NCBI RefSeq assembly: GCF_015709455.1
Contig: NZ_JADNQW010000005.1
Span: forward strand, 4,298,001 to 4,362,000
Direction of reading: 5' to 3'
Source: Methylosinus sp. H3A
GTDB lineage: Bacteria > Pseudomonadota > Alphaproteobacteria > Rhizobiales > Beijerinckiaceae
Length of the DNA: 64,000 bases
Below the pieces are notes generated by a model. The model saw only the letters and a program-made list of their open reading frames with translations, was not told the DNA's origin and made no database searches. Below, in pieces: positions 30,456 to 39,549 of the stretch (positions are counted from its first letter, which is position 1; each line of letters starts with the position of its first letter). The translations under genes were made by a program, and so were the position numbers.

Positions 30456-30737
30456 ATGAAATATCCGATGAGGAGGAGCCTCACGGCCGCCATCGTGATC
30501 GCCGCGAGCGCCGCCGCCGCCCAGGATTGTCGATCGACGAGCGACTCCGGCGCCACGCGATGCGTGGCTGGCGTGCTCTATCGATGCTCATGCATGCGTG
30601 GCGTCGGCGCGACCACTTGCACTTGGAACAATGCGGCCGCGCTCTGCTCTGCGATCTCCGATCGCGTCACGCCCAATGGCGGTATCGCCGTGAAAGACGA
30701 CATCCCGACGAGCGACTCCGCGTCGGTGACGCCGTGA
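30456..30737 (+). CDS. Small exported cysteine-rich protein, unknown
   Basis: A 93-residue protein with a signal peptide (LTAAIVIAASAAAAQ) and six cysteines in the mature part (DCRST, TRCVAG, YRCSCMRG, TTCTW, ALCSA), enough for three disulfides. The start has GGAG eight bases upstream. No family was recognised. It ends three bases before the stop of the convergent serine acetyltransferase gene. Confidence 0.6.
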   Translation: MKYPMRRSLTAAIVIAASAAAAQDCRSTSDSGATRCVAGVLYRCSCMRGVGATTCTWNNAAALCSAISDRVTPNGGIAVKDDIPTSDSASVTP

Positions 30738-30740
30738 CGT

Positions 30741-31703
30741 TCAAATGCCGGCGCCGAAGGTGAACGATTCGCTCAGAGGCTTCGCCTGCGTGACATTGCT
30801 GCCCGCCGGCACGCCATGCGTGAGCCAGACATTGCCGCCGATGACAGAGCCACGGCCGATGGTGATACGCCCGAGCACTGTGGCGCCCGCGTAGATCACC
30901 ACATCGTCCTCGATGATCGGATGACGCGCGCCGCCCTTCACCAGCGCGCCAGTCTCATCGACCTCGAAGCGTTTCGCGCCGAGCGTGACCGCCTGATAGA
31001 GGCGCACATTTTTTCCGATGATCGCCGTCTCGCCGATGACGACGCCGGTGCCGTGATCGATGAAGAAGCCTTCGCCGATCTCGGCGCCGGGATGAATATC
31101 GATTCCCGTCGCCGAATGGGCGATCTCCGAGACGAGCCGCGCCAGCATGGGCGCGCCGAGCAGATAGAGACGATGCGCCAGCCTGTGGCGGATGATCGCC
31201 GAAAGGCCCGGATAGGAGAAGACCACTTCGTCAAGACTCTTGGCCGCCGGGTCGCCCTCATAGGCCGCACGAATATCCGTGTCGAGCAGTGCGCGTATCC
31301 GCGGCAGCGCCTCGGCGAAAGCGTCGACGATCTCATGCGCGCGCGGGCGATAGTCGGTCTTTCCGTCATCAGCGCCATTGGCGAGCAATTGCAGCTCGCG
31401 TCGCACCTGCTCGCGCAGCGCGCGCAGACTCTTGTCCAGCGTGTAGAGCACGAAGCCGTCGGCGCCGTCCGTCGTCAGCTCCGGCGGACCGAAATGGCGC
31501 GGATAGAGGCTGGCGGCGAGATCGTCGATGATCTCGATCGTCGCCTCGCGCGAGGGCAGCTCGGGCAGACGCCCGTCGCGATAGCGCCGCTTCTGCGAGG
31601 CGCGGCGCAATTCGCCGAGCTCCGCGACAATACGGCCGAGCTGCGGAAAGCCGCCGAACTCCGCCCCGCTCCCTGCTTGCGGCCCCTGCTTTGCTTGCGT
31701 CAC
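30741..31703 (-). CDS. cysE: Serine O-acetyltransferase (EpsC type)
   Basis: This 320-residue protein makes O-acetylserine from serine and acetyl-CoA, the first step of cysteine synthesis. Its helical N-terminal domain is longer than in E. coli CysE, as in the EpsC/SrpH group. The left-handed beta helix carries hexapeptide repeats through GIDIHPGAEIGEGFFIDH, GVVIGETAIIG and GSVIGGNVWLTHGVPAGS. The start is GTG at 31701-31703 behind a strong AAGGAG seven bases upstream; an in-frame ATG 42 bases earlier lacks such a site. A palindromic A/T-rich element about 50 bases upstream is a candidate operator. Confidence 0.93.
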   Translation of the reverse strand: MTQAKQGPQAGSGAEFGGFPQLGRIVAELGELRRASQKRRYRDGRLPELPSREATIEIIDDLAASLYPRHFGPPELTTDGADGFVLYTLDKSLRALREQVRRELQLLANGADDGKTDYRPRAHEIVDAFAEALPRIRALLDTDIRAAYEGDPAAKSLDEVVFSYPGLSAIIRHRLAHRLYLLGAPMLARLVSEIAHSATGIDIHPGAEIGEGFFIDHGTGVVIGETAIIGKNVRLYQAVTLGAKRFEVDETGALVKGGARHPIIEDDVVIYAGATVLGRITIGRGSVIGGNVWLTHGVPAGSNVTQAKPLSESFTFGAGI

Positions 31704-31751
31704 CGCGCCGCTCCTTCGACAGGCGGCGCAAGGCCGCCGCCTCATTAGATT

Positions 31752-31766
31752 TAGTCTATAAGACTA
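31752..31766. promoter_or_regulatory. Palindromic operator candidate between cysE and M3 peptidase gene
   Basis: TAGTCTATAAGACTA is a perfect inverted repeat (TAGTC and GACTA arms, TATAA centre) in a short A/T-rich block. It lies about 50 bases upstream of the cysE start and about 95 upstream of the divergent peptidase. Its size and symmetry fit an Rrf2-, LysR- or GntR-type site; the regulator cannot be named. Part of it (TAGTCTATA) recurs upstream of the TonB receptor. Confidence 0.45.
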
Positions 31767-31858
31767 CTACACTAACGAAGGATGGAGAACAACCGCCGAG
31801 ATCGCTGGCGCAACGGCGCGAGAGCCCTTAAATCTCGAGGCGAAGACCGAGGGACAAG

Positions 31859-33919
31859 ATGACGACCGAAAATCCGCTGCTCTCCGCCTCGACCGAAGCT
31901 TTCGGCCTGCCGCCCTTCGGCGCGCTGAAGCCCGAGCACTACCGCCCCGCCTTCGAGGCCGGCATGGCGGAAAATCTGGCCGAGATCGCGCGCATCGCCG
32001 CCGACCCCTCGCCGCCCGACTTCGAGAACACGATCGCCGCGCTGGAGCGATCCGGCCGCCTGCTGGCCCGCGTCGGCGGCGTGTTCTGGAATCTCGCCGC
32101 GACCGACACCACGCCCGAGCTCCAGGAGATCGAGCGCGACATATCCGGCGCGCTCGCGCGGCACGAGAATGAAATCCTGCTGAACGCCGCGCTCTTTGCC
32201 CGCGTCGACGCGCTCTATGCGCGCCGCGACGCGCTGGCGTCGACGCCCGAGCAGGCGCGCGTGCTGGAGCTGACGCATAAGCGCTTCCTGCGCGCAGGCG
32301 CAAAGCTCGACGAAAACGCCAAGCGTCGCATGGCCGAGATATCCGAGCGTCTCGCCAATCTCACCACCTCTTTCGCGCAGAATGTGCTCGCCGACGAGGC
32401 CGATTATCTGCTGCTGCTCGAGGAGAGCGATCTCGACGGACTCTCCGAGGATTTCCGCGCCGCGGCGGCGCATGTCGCGCGCGAGCGCGGCGCGCCGGGC
32501 AAATATGCCGTCACCCTCGCACGCTCCAGCGTCGAGATTTTTCTGCAGAGCTCGACTCGCCGCGATCTGCGCGACATCGCCTTCCGCGCCTGGGCCAGCC
32601 GCGGCGAGAATGGCGGGGCGACCGACAATCGCGCATTGATCGCCGAGATTTTGCGCCTGCGCGAGGAGCGCGCGCGGCTGAGCGGCTTTGCGAGCTTCGC
32701 CGCCTATAAGCTCGACGACACGATGGCGAAGACGCCCAAAGCCGTGCGCGAGCTCTTGGACCGCGTCTGGGCGCCGGCGCTCGCCGCGGCCAAGGCCGAG
32801 CGCGACGATCTGCAAGCGCTCGCCGAGCGCGACGGCGCCAATGTCGCGATCACCGCCTCCGACTGGCGCCATTACGCCGAGCGCGTGCGCAAGGAGCGCT
32901 ATGATTTGGACCAAGCCGAGCTGCGTCCCTATTTCCAGCTCGACGCGATGATCGCCGCCGCTTTCCACGTCGCCGAGCGGCTGTTCGGCCTCTCCTTCGT
33001 CGAGGTGGAAGGGCTCGATCTCTATCACCAAAGCGTGCGCGCCTTCGATGTCCGCGACGCGAAAGGCGAGCATGTCGCGCTCTTTCTCGGCGATTATTTC
33101 GCGCGGGCCTCCAAGCGCGGCGGCGCCTGGATGTCGGAGTTCCGCAGCCAGGAGAATCTCGACGGACGCATTCGTCCGATCGTCGTCAATGTACTGAACT
33201 TTTCGCAAGCGCCCGATGGCGCGCCGACGCTGCTCAGCCTCGACGACGCACGCACTTTGTTCCACGAGTTCGGCCATGCGCTGCACGGCATGTTGTCGGA
33301 CGTCACCTATCCGCTCGTCGCCGGCACCAGCGTCGCGCGCGATTTCGTCGAGCTGCCGTCGCAGCTCTATGAGCATTGGCTGCTGGAGCCGGAAATTCTC
33401 CGCGCCTTCGCGCGCCACGCCGAGACCGGCGCGCCCATACCGGAGGACATGCTCGAGCGTATCGCCAAGTCGCGCCATTTCAACCAGGGCTTCGCCAGCG
33501 TCGAATTCTGCGCCTCGGCCTATGTCGATCTCGATCTGCACGAAAGCGCGATCGACGAGAATTTCGACGCGCTTCGTTTCGAGCGCGAGAGCCTCGCGCG
33601 AATCTCCATGCCGCAGGAGATCGTCATGCGGCACAGGACGCCACATTTCACCCATGTCTTCGCCGGCGACGGCTATTCGGCCGGCTATTATTCTTATCTC
33701 TGGGCGGAGACGCTCGACGCCGACGCTTATGAGGCTTTCGTCGAGGCCGGCGATCCTTTCGCGCCGCAGATCGCCGAGCGTCTGCGTCGCTTCATCTACG
33801 CGGCCGGCGGAACGCAGGACCCGGCGCAAGCCTATGTCGCCTTCCGCGGACGCATGCCGAGCGTCGATGCGCTGCTGCGCCAGCGCGGCTTTGCGGAACA
33901 GTCGCAAAAGGGCGCCTAG
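31859..33919 (+). CDS. M3 family metallopeptidase (oligopeptidase A / Dcp group)
   Basis: This 686-residue cytoplasmic zinc oligopeptidase is at the family length. The N-terminal block (LPPFGALKPEHYRPAFEAGM) is typical of PrlC/Dcp. The zinc site is FHEFGHALHG near residue 468, with the third ligand probably the glutamate of FVELPSQLYEHW about 27 residues on. The C-terminal FAGDGYSAGYYSYLWAE block is also conserved. It degrades short peptides, for example cleaved signal peptides. No signal peptide is present. It is divergent from cysE. Confidence 0.95.
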   Translation: MTTENPLLSASTEAFGLPPFGALKPEHYRPAFEAGMAENLAEIARIAADPSPPDFENTIAALERSGRLLARVGGVFWNLAATDTTPELQEIERDISGALARHENEILLNAALFARVDALYARRDALASTPEQARVLELTHKRFLRAGAKLDENAKRRMAEISERLANLTTSFAQNVLADEADYLLLLEESDLDGLSEDFRAAAAHVARERGAPGKYAVTLARSSVEIFLQSSTRRDLRDIAFRAWASRGENGGATDNRALIAEILRLREERARLSGFASFAAYKLDDTMAKTPKAVRELLDRVWAPALAAAKAERDDLQALAERDGANVAITASDWRHYAERVRKERYDLDQAELRPYFQLDAMIAAAFHVAERLFGLSFVEVEGLDLYHQSVRAFDVRDAKGEHVALFLGDYFARASKRGGAWMSEFRSQENLDGRIRPIVVNVLNFSQAPDGAPTLLSLDDARTLFHEFGHALHGMLSDVTYPLVAGTSVARDFVELPSQLYEHWLLEPEILRAFARHAETGAPIPEDMLERIAKSRHFNQGFASVEFCASAYVDLDLHESAIDENFDALRFERESLARISMPQEIVMRHRTPHFTHVFAGDGYSAGYYSYLWAETLDADAYEAFVEAGDPFAPQIAERLRRFIYAAGGTQDPAQAYVAFRGRMPSVDALLRQRGFAEQSQKGA

Positions 33920-33972
33920 AGTCACGGCCATGGGTTTTCGCGCGCGGCGTTCGTCTCTGCTATGCTGATCGA

Positions 33973-35151
33973 ATGACGACGCCTCCCACCCCCTCGAAAC
34001 GCAGCGCCGTCGCGCCCTTCATCGCGATGGATGTGCTGAGCGAGACTCGCGAGCTCGAGCGCCAGGGCCGGCGCATCGTCCATATGGAGCTCGGCGAGCC
34101 CGGCGCGCCGGCGCCGTTCGCCGTGCGCGAGGCCGCAGCGCATGCGCTCACGCAAGGCGCCATCGGCTATGCGGAGGCGCTCGGCCGTCCGGCCCTGCGC
34201 GAGCGCATCGCGCGCCATTATGGCGAGGCCTATGGCGTCGATGTCTCGCCGGAGCGCGTCATCGTCACCACCGGCTCATCGGGCGCCTTTCTGCTGGCCT
34301 TTCTCGCCGGTTTCGATCCCGGCGCGCGCATCGCCATGACGGCGCCGGGCTATCCGGCCTACGCCAATATTCTCACCTCGCTCGGCCTCGAGCCCGTGCT
34401 GATCGACGTCGGCGCCGAAACGCGCTTTTCGCCGACCGCGGCTCTGCTCGAGGCGGCGCATCGCGAAAAACGCCTCGACGGCGCGCTGCTGGCGAGTCCT
34501 GCCAATCCGACCGGCGCGATGATCCCGAGCGACGAATTCGCGAAAATCTGCGCCTTTTGCGCGGAAGCCGGAATTCTCTTCGTCTCGGACGAAATCTATC
34601 ACGGCCTCTCCTATGAGCGCCCCTGCGAGACGGCGCTGGCGCAGTCGCGCAACGCCATCGTCGTGAACAGCTTCTCGAAATATTACGCGATGACCGGCTG
34701 GCGGCTCGGCTGGCTCGTCGCGCCCGAGCCCTTGGTGCGGCCGATGGAGCGACTGCAGCAATCGCTCGCCATTTCCGCGCCGACGCTGGCGCAGATCGCC
34801 GCGCCTTTCGCCTTCGAGGCCCGAGCGGAGCTCGAGGCGGTGAAGGCCAGCTATGCGCGCAGCCGCGCGCTGCTGCTGGAGCGCTTGCCGCGCTTGGGCT
34901 TCACCGATTTCGCGCCGCCCGACGGCGCCTTCTATGTCTACGCCGATGTCTCTCGCTTCACGGCGGATTCGGCGGCCTTCTGCAAGCGCATGCTGGAGGA
35001 GGCCGGCGTCGCCGTCACGCCCGGTGTCGATTTCGACCGCACGCGCGGCAAGCATATGCTGCGCTGCTCCTACGCCGGCGCCGAGAGCGAGGTTCGGCTC
35101 GGCCTCGACCGCCTGGCGGCCTGGCTCGGCGCGGCGAAAACGTCGATTTGA
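33973..35151 (+). CDS. Pyridoxal-phosphate-dependent aminotransferase, class I/II
   Basis: This 392-residue fold-type I aminotransferase has the PLP lysine in NSFSKYYAMTGWRLGWLV (about residue 235), the asparagine-proline pair in SPANPTGAMI and the aspartate/tyrosine of VSDEIYHGLSY. GEPGAPAP near residue 40 is the N-terminal substrate loop. The amino-acid substrate cannot be read from sequence; aspartate or aromatic/branched aminotransferase are both possible. It starts 53 bases after the M3 peptidase gene. Confidence 0.93.
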   Translation: MTTPPTPSKRSAVAPFIAMDVLSETRELERQGRRIVHMELGEPGAPAPFAVREAAAHALTQGAIGYAEALGRPALRERIARHYGEAYGVDVSPERVIVTTGSSGAFLLAFLAGFDPGARIAMTAPGYPAYANILTSLGLEPVLIDVGAETRFSPTAALLEAAHREKRLDGALLASPANPTGAMIPSDEFAKICAFCAEAGILFVSDEIYHGLSYERPCETALAQSRNAIVVNSFSKYYAMTGWRLGWLVAPEPLVRPMERLQQSLAISAPTLAQIAAPFAFEARAELEAVKASYARSRALLLERLPRLGFTDFAPPDGAFYVYADVSRFTADSAAFCKRMLEEAGVAVTPGVDFDRTRGKHMLRCSYAGAESEVRLGLDRLAAWLGAAKTSI

Positions 35152-35216
35152 CGAAGGCGCCGATGGCGCCAGATTTTCCGGTGTGAAATCGCGCTCTGTT
35201 ATGGCAGGCTCGCCGC

Positions 35217-35540
35217 ATGACGACGCCGGTTCCGCTCGACCCCGTTCTCACGCGCTTTCGCGCCGAGCTCGCCGCCGCCTATGGCGATCGGCTCGAGCGT
35301 GCAGTGCTGTACGGCTCGCGCGCGCGTGGCGACGCCCGCGCCGATTCGGACTATGACGTCGCGGTTTTTCTCAGAGAAGCAGAGAGCTTCTGGAAAGAGA
35401 GCGGCCGTCTCGCCGAGATCGAGACGGCGATCCTCTATGACACGGGCGCGGTCATCAACGCCCTGCCCTTTTCCGCCGGAGCCTATGGCGCCCGCACGCC
35501 GTTGATGCATGAGCTTCGGCGCGACGGCGTCGATCTATGA
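35217..35540 (+). CDS. Minimal nucleotidyltransferase (MNT), likely antitoxin of a HEPN pair, copy 1
   Basis: This 107-residue protein is a stand-alone nucleotidyltransferase domain with the complete motif GSRARGDARADSDYDVAVF, whose aspartates bind the metal. It overlaps the next gene, a HEPN-domain protein, by four bases (ATGA). In the HepT/MntA systems the MNT protein neutralises the HEPN toxin by adding AMP to it; whether this subgroup does the same is inference. A closely similar pair occurs at 47120-47745. Confidence 0.9.
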   Translation: MTTPVPLDPVLTRFRAELAAAYGDRLERAVLYGSRARGDARADSDYDVAVFLREAESFWKESGRLAEIETAILYDTGAVINALPFSAGAYGARTPLMHELRRDGVDL

Positions 35541-35920
35541 CGCAGCCGGAGACGACCGCCTATCTCTCCAAGGCGCGACAGTCACTGAGAGAAGCGCGAA
35601 TCGTGCTCGCCAATGAATTGCCGGAAGCGGCAGGCCGCGCCGCCTATCTTACGGCCTACAACGCCGCGCAAGCTTTCATATTCGAGAAAACCGGCAAAGG
35701 GGCGAAAAGCCACAATGGCGTGCGCAGCGAATTCGCCCGCCTCGCGAAAGACGATCCGCGCATCGATCCGGCTTTTCCGACATTTCTCGCGCGCGCCTAT
35801 AATTTGAAAGCGACCGCCGACTATGCGATCGGCGACGATGTCGGCGTGAGCGTCTCGGAAGCCGAGCAGGCGATCGAGACCGCCGAGCAATTCGTCGATG
35901 CGATCGCACGAGCCGTGTAA
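35537..35920 (+). CDS. HEPN domain protein, UPF0332-like, likely toxin partner of MNT, copy 1
   Basis: This 127-residue all-helical protein has the conserved core RAAYLTAYNAAQAFI, TGKGAKSHNGVRSEFARLAK and FLARAYNLKATADYA. I do not see the classical RX4-6H ribonuclease motif of HepT, so catalytic activity is uncertain. Genes of this type nearly always follow an MNT gene, as here with a four-base overlap. It ends one base before the stop of the convergent histidine kinase. Confidence 0.88.
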   Translation: MTQPETTAYLSKARQSLREARIVLANELPEAAGRAAYLTAYNAAQAFIFEKTGKGAKSHNGVRSEFARLAKDDPRIDPAFPTFLARAYNLKATADYAIGDDVGVSVSEAEQAIETAEQFVDAIARAV

Positions 35921-35921
35921 C

Positions 35922-37259
35922 TCACCCGCTCTCGAACAGCGGCAGCGTGACGGCGACACGCGCGCCACCTTTCGCGGCGCGGCCGATCGTCACCTCGCCG
36001 CCATGCGCCTCCGCGAGCGCGCGCACCACGGCGAGGCCGAGGCCGGCGCTGCGGCTGCGCGACGTCTCGAGCCGGCTGAAGGGCTCCAGCATCAGCGCGC
36101 GCTGCGCCTGCGGAATTCCCGGCCCCTCATCCTCCACGGCGATCTCGACTTGTCCCGCGCGCAGCGTGAGAGCGACATGCGCTGCATGGCCATATTTCAG
36201 CGCATTGTCGACGAGATTGGCGGTAATGCGGCGCAACGCCAGCCGATCGCCGAGCACGACGCAGCCCGCGGCGCCGCCGATATTCAGATCGACGCCGCCG
36301 CCCTGCGCGCGATCCTCGACCTCGGCGGCGACGAGCGCTGCGACATCGACCAGCTCATGCGTGAGCTCTCCCGCGCCGGCGCGGCTCGACAGAAGCGCAT
36401 CGTCGAGCAGGCGGATCATATCGTCTATGTCGGCGATGGCGCGGCGGCGCTCGGCCTCATCCGCTATGCCTTCGACACGCAGGCGCAGACGCGTCGCAAA
36501 CGTCCGCACGTCATGGGAGATTCCGCCGACAAGCGCCATGCGCGCGCGCATGAGGCCCGCGAGCCGCGCCTGCAATCTCTCGAAGGCCGCGAGCAGCGCG
36601 CGCACTTCCGGCGCATTGCCGCCGGGCCGCGGCAGAGGCGTGGGCTCGCCCGCGAGATCGATGGCGTCGACGGCCGCGGCGAGACGCGCCAGCGGCTTGG
36701 TCTCGCGATGCATGATGACGAGCGCGACGAGCGCCACCAGCGTGCCGAACAGTCCGGCGAGCAAGCCGACCGGAACGCCAGAACGCGCGACGAGCAGCGC
36801 GCCGCGCGTGTCGATGAGCAATGTCTCGCCGTCGCGCAGCGCGATGCGAAACTCCAGCGCATTGGAGAGCGCGCCGGCGAGCCGCGGAAAGCGGCGGCCG
36901 ATCGGCAGAGTGGGACGCCACTCCAGCATGAGCGCGCGGTCGCCGAGCGCGGCGGCGTAGTCGCGGCGAATATCCTCGGCGACGGGCGGCCCCGAAGACT
37001 CGGGCGCCGCGCCCGCCGGCAGAAGCCGCGGCGCGAATTGCGGCGAAGCGACCGCCTCCAGCGCGAGCGCGCGCAACTGCGGCGGCGCTCGTTCGATGAG
37101 CTCCACGACGGCGGCGACTTGTTCTGGGGTCGGACGCGCGCGCGCGCTCTGATCGGCGGTGAAGCGATAGATCGCGGCGATGGCGGCGACCCAGACCGCC
37201 GTCAGGCTCACCACGACGATGAGCGTGAGGCGCGCGGCGATCGTCCAACGCGACATCAT
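35922..37259 (-). CDS. Sensor histidine kinase, EnvZ-like
   Basis: This 445-residue inner-membrane kinase has an N-terminal helix (LTLIVVVSLTAVWVAAIAAIY), a periplasmic region of about 120 residues, a second helix (GLLAGLFGTLVALVALVIM), then HAMP. The phosphorylated histidine is in GGISHDVRTFATRLRLR, and the ATP-binding domain has NLVDNALKYG, VEDEGPGIP and SAGLGLAVVRALAEAHGG. Where most relatives have P after HDVRT, this one has F. The ATG at 37257-37259 overlaps the stop of the response regulator by four bases, so the two form a matched pair. Signal unknown. Confidence 0.94.
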   Translation of the reverse strand: MMSRWTIAARLTLIVVVSLTAVWVAAIAAIYRFTADQSARARPTPEQVAAVVELIERAPPQLRALALEAVASPQFAPRLLPAGAAPESSGPPVAEDIRRDYAAALGDRALMLEWRPTLPIGRRFPRLAGALSNALEFRIALRDGETLLIDTRGALLVARSGVPVGLLAGLFGTLVALVALVIMHRETKPLARLAAAVDAIDLAGEPTPLPRPGGNAPEVRALLAAFERLQARLAGLMRARMALVGGISHDVRTFATRLRLRVEGIADEAERRRAIADIDDMIRLLDDALLSSRAGAGELTHELVDVAALVAAEVEDRAQGGGVDLNIGGAAGCVVLGDRLALRRITANLVDNALKYGHAAHVALTLRAGQVEIAVEDEGPGIPQAQRALMLEPFSRLETSRSRSAGLGLAVVRALAEAHGGEVTIGRAAKGGARVAVTLPLFESG

Positions 37260-37990
37260 GAGAGCCGCCTGACCTCGGCCTTGAACAAATAGCCACCATT
37301 GCGCACGGTGGCGACAAGATCGGCGCTCGCCCCCGCCGCCTCGAGCTTCTTGCGCAGGCGCGAGACCAGCATGTCGATCGAGCGATCGTAGGGGTCGGCG
37401 TTGCGACCATCGTTGCGACCATGCGTCCAGTCGAGCAATTGATCGCGCGTCAGCACGCGGCGCGGATGCTGCACGAAGCAAGCGAGCAGATCGAATTCCG
37501 CGCTCGTCAGCGCGATAGGCTCGCGGCCGGGCTCGGCGGGCTCGAAGCCGCGCGCGTCGAGATCGAGCACGAAACGATCGAAGGCGAAACGCCGGCTCGC
37601 CGGCCGGCTCGGGGCCGCCTGCGCGCGTCGCAGCAGCGCGCGCACGCGCGCCAGCAATTCGCGCGGGCCGAAGGGCTTCGTCAAATAATCGTCGGCGCCC
37701 ATTTCTAGGCCGACGACGCGATCGATCTCGTCGCTTTTGGCCGTCAGCATCAAAATCGGCAGCGAATCGCCCCCGCGCAGGCGCCGACAGATGGAGAGGC
37801 CATCCTCGCCGGGGAGCATCAGATCGAGAATGAGGAGATCGGGCCGCGCCTGGGCGAGTGCTTCGTCCATCGCCTCTGCGTCCGCCGCGAGGGTGAGCTC
37901 GAAACCCTCGCGGCGCAAAAAATCGCCGACCAGCCGACCGATTTCGGAATCGTCCTCCACCATCAGAATTCGGGCTGCGGGCGCGCTCAT
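37256..37990 (-). CDS. OmpR family response regulator
   Basis: This 244-residue protein has a receiver domain with acidic pocket D13/D14, phosphorylated D56 in LILDLMLPGEDG, T83 and K105 in LTKPFGP. It is followed by a winged-helix DNA-binding domain (ALTSAEFDLLACFVQHP, DRSIDMLVSRLRKKLE, VATVRNGGYLF). It is first in a two-gene operon with the kinase and would bind DNA as a dimer. Targets are not evident. Confidence 0.95.
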   Translation of the reverse strand: MSAPAARILMVEDDSEIGRLVGDFLRREGFELTLAADAEAMDEALAQARPDLLILDLMLPGEDGLSICRRLRGGDSLPILMLTAKSDEIDRVVGLEMGADDYLTKPFGPRELLARVRALLRRAQAAPSRPASRRFAFDRFVLDLDARGFEPAEPGREPIALTSAEFDLLACFVQHPRRVLTRDQLLDWTHGRNDGRNADPYDRSIDMLVSRLRKKLEAAGASADLVATVRNGGYLFKAEVRRLS

Positions 37991-38171
37991 GGCGCAAATG
38001 TCGATCGGCCGCGCCTCGGAGGCAAGAGCGGCGGAGACGCTGTTACGCATCGTTACGAAGCGGCGACAATCGGAGACGAAAAATCGCGCCGCCGTGATCG
38101 GCGCAGGACGAGGCGCGCGCATCTTCTCCGCACGTCGCCATTCCGGCGACGGGACGATGAGGAGGTTTCAC

Positions 38172-38312
38172 ATGTTTCGATCGATCGCCGCTCCGGCTCT
38201 GGCCGCGGTCATCTCCATCGCGGCCGCCTCCGAGGCGGGCGCCTGGAGCCGAAGCGGGTCGTTCACCGGCCGCGGCAACGCCTACAGCTATCCCCGCTCC
38301 GTCTCCCGCTGA
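38172..38312 (+). CDS. Very small exported protein
   Basis: A 46-residue protein with a strong GGAGG site seven bases upstream and a clean signal peptide (AAPALAAVISIAAASEAGA). The mature part is about 22 residues, Ser/Gly/Arg/Tyr-rich (WSRSGSFTGRGNAYSYPR). Similar short Gly/Ser-rich exported peptides occur in Rhizobiales; function unknown. It lies divergent from the response regulator and 49 bases before a hydroxylase-family gene. Confidence 0.6.
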   Translation: MFRSIAAPALAAVISIAAASEAGAWSRSGSFTGRGNAYSYPRSVSR

Positions 38313-38361
38313 GCCTGTCGGGCGCCGCCCGCTCGCCTCTCCCCTCTCACGAGGACGCGTC

Positions 38362-39249
38362 ATGCCGCTACTTCCGAATTCTCCACTCGATCTCCATGCG
38401 AGACTGATCATTCTCGCCGTCGCCATCGGCTTCATGGCGCTCGAATATCTGCTGGCGCGCCGCGCCGCGCGCGAGCATCATGATCTGCGCGAGAGCGCCG
38501 CCTCGCTCGGCGTCGCCCTCGGGCGCAACGCTCTGCGCGGCGTCGAGGCGCTGATCGTCGCCGGGCCCTACGCCTTCGCCTATGAGCATCGCCTCTTCGA
38601 TTTCGATCCGACCAGCGCGCTCGCTCTCGTCGCGCTCTTTCTCGGCGTCGAATTCCTCTATTATTGGGACCATCGCGCCTCGCATCGCGTGCGCTGGATG
38701 TGGGCGACGCATTCCGTCCACCATTCGCCGACGCGGATGAATTACACCGCCGCCGTGCGGCTCGGCTGGACGGCCGGGCTCTCCGGGAATTTTCTGTTCT
38801 TCCTGCCGCTCGCCTGGCTCGGCTTTCATCCGATGGCGATCGTGCTGATGCTCACCGGCAATCTGCTGTATCAATTCTTCATTCACACGGAGCTCTGCCC
38901 GCACTTGGGACCGCTCGAACATGTGCTGAACACGCCGGCGCATCACCGTGTGCATCACGCCTCCAACTCGACCTGTCTCGACCGGAATTACGGCGGCGTG
39001 CTGATCGTCTTCGACCGTCTGTTCGGCACATTCGCCGAGGCGCCGAAGCAGGAGGCGCTGCGCTACGGCCTCGTCGGCGCGACGCCGAGCTTCAACCCGC
39101 TGAATATCGCGCTCGGCGAATGGGTCGCCATGTTCCGCGACGCAGGCTCCGCCGACGATTGGCGCGGCGCGCTACGGGCTTTGTTCGCGCCGCCCGGCGC
39201 GGCCGCGCAGACATCGCGCCGAGACGAGAGCCATCCCATCGCCGCCTGA
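38362..39249 (+). CDS. Fatty acid hydroxylase / sterol desaturase superfamily protein
   Basis: This 295-residue membrane protein has about four helices and the diiron histidine clusters of the superfamily: YYWDHRASHR, THSVHHS, and a final TPAHHRVHHASN about residue 195. It probably hydroxylates or desaturates a lipid. It is a different subgroup from the 2-hydroxylase-like protein at 52903-53547, and its substrate (carotenoid, fatty acyl or sterol-like) is open. A cysteine-rich exported protein gene follows 41 bases later. Confidence 0.88.
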   Translation: MPLLPNSPLDLHARLIILAVAIGFMALEYLLARRAAREHHDLRESAASLGVALGRNALRGVEALIVAGPYAFAYEHRLFDFDPTSALALVALFLGVEFLYYWDHRASHRVRWMWATHSVHHSPTRMNYTAAVRLGWTAGLSGNFLFFLPLAWLGFHPMAIVLMLTGNLLYQFFIHTELCPHLGPLEHVLNTPAHHRVHHASNSTCLDRNYGGVLIVFDRLFGTFAEAPKQEALRYGLVGATPSFNPLNIALGEWVAMFRDAGSADDWRGALRALFAPPGAAAQTSRRDESHPIAA

Positions 39250-39290
39250 CGCCTTTGACGCGCCAACCAACCATTTCGAGGAGACTCACG

Positions 39291-39530
39291 ATGAACAGAA
39301 CGAAGCTCTCGGCCATGGCCGCCATTCTCGCCGCCGCCATTGCGGCGGAGCCCGCCGTAGCGCAGACGGCGCCTTCCGGCGATAGGGCCGACGTCGCGAA
39401 AAAGGCCTGCAAAGGGGATTATCAGCGTCTGTGCAGCGGCGTCATGCCGGGCGGTGGGCGTATCCTCGCCTGCCTGCAGAACCACTCGTCGGAACTCGGC
39501 CCCGACTGCGCAAAAGCGCTCGGCAAATAG
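39291..39530 (+). CDS. Small exported protein with one cysteine-rich (GLG1-type) repeat
   Basis: A 79-residue protein with a signal peptide (AAILAAAIAAEPAVAQ) and the four-cysteine pattern of the Cys-rich GLG1 repeat: KKACKGDYQRLCSGVMPGGGR, ILACLQNH and PDCAKAL. Such proteins are common in methylotrophic and other Rhizobiales; function unknown, though metal or envelope roles are suggested. A GAGGAG site precedes the ATG. A strong terminator follows. Confidence 0.8.
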   Translation: MNRTKLSAMAAILAAAIAAEPAVAQTAPSGDRADVAKKACKGDYQRLCSGVMPGGGRILACLQNHSSELGPDCAKALGK

Positions 39531-39549
39531 GCCCGCCTCGAAAAGATCG

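Noticed and set aside
31772..33931. Minus-strand open frame opposite the M3 peptidase gene
   Set aside because: Shadow of a gene with a complete zinc-peptidase signature.
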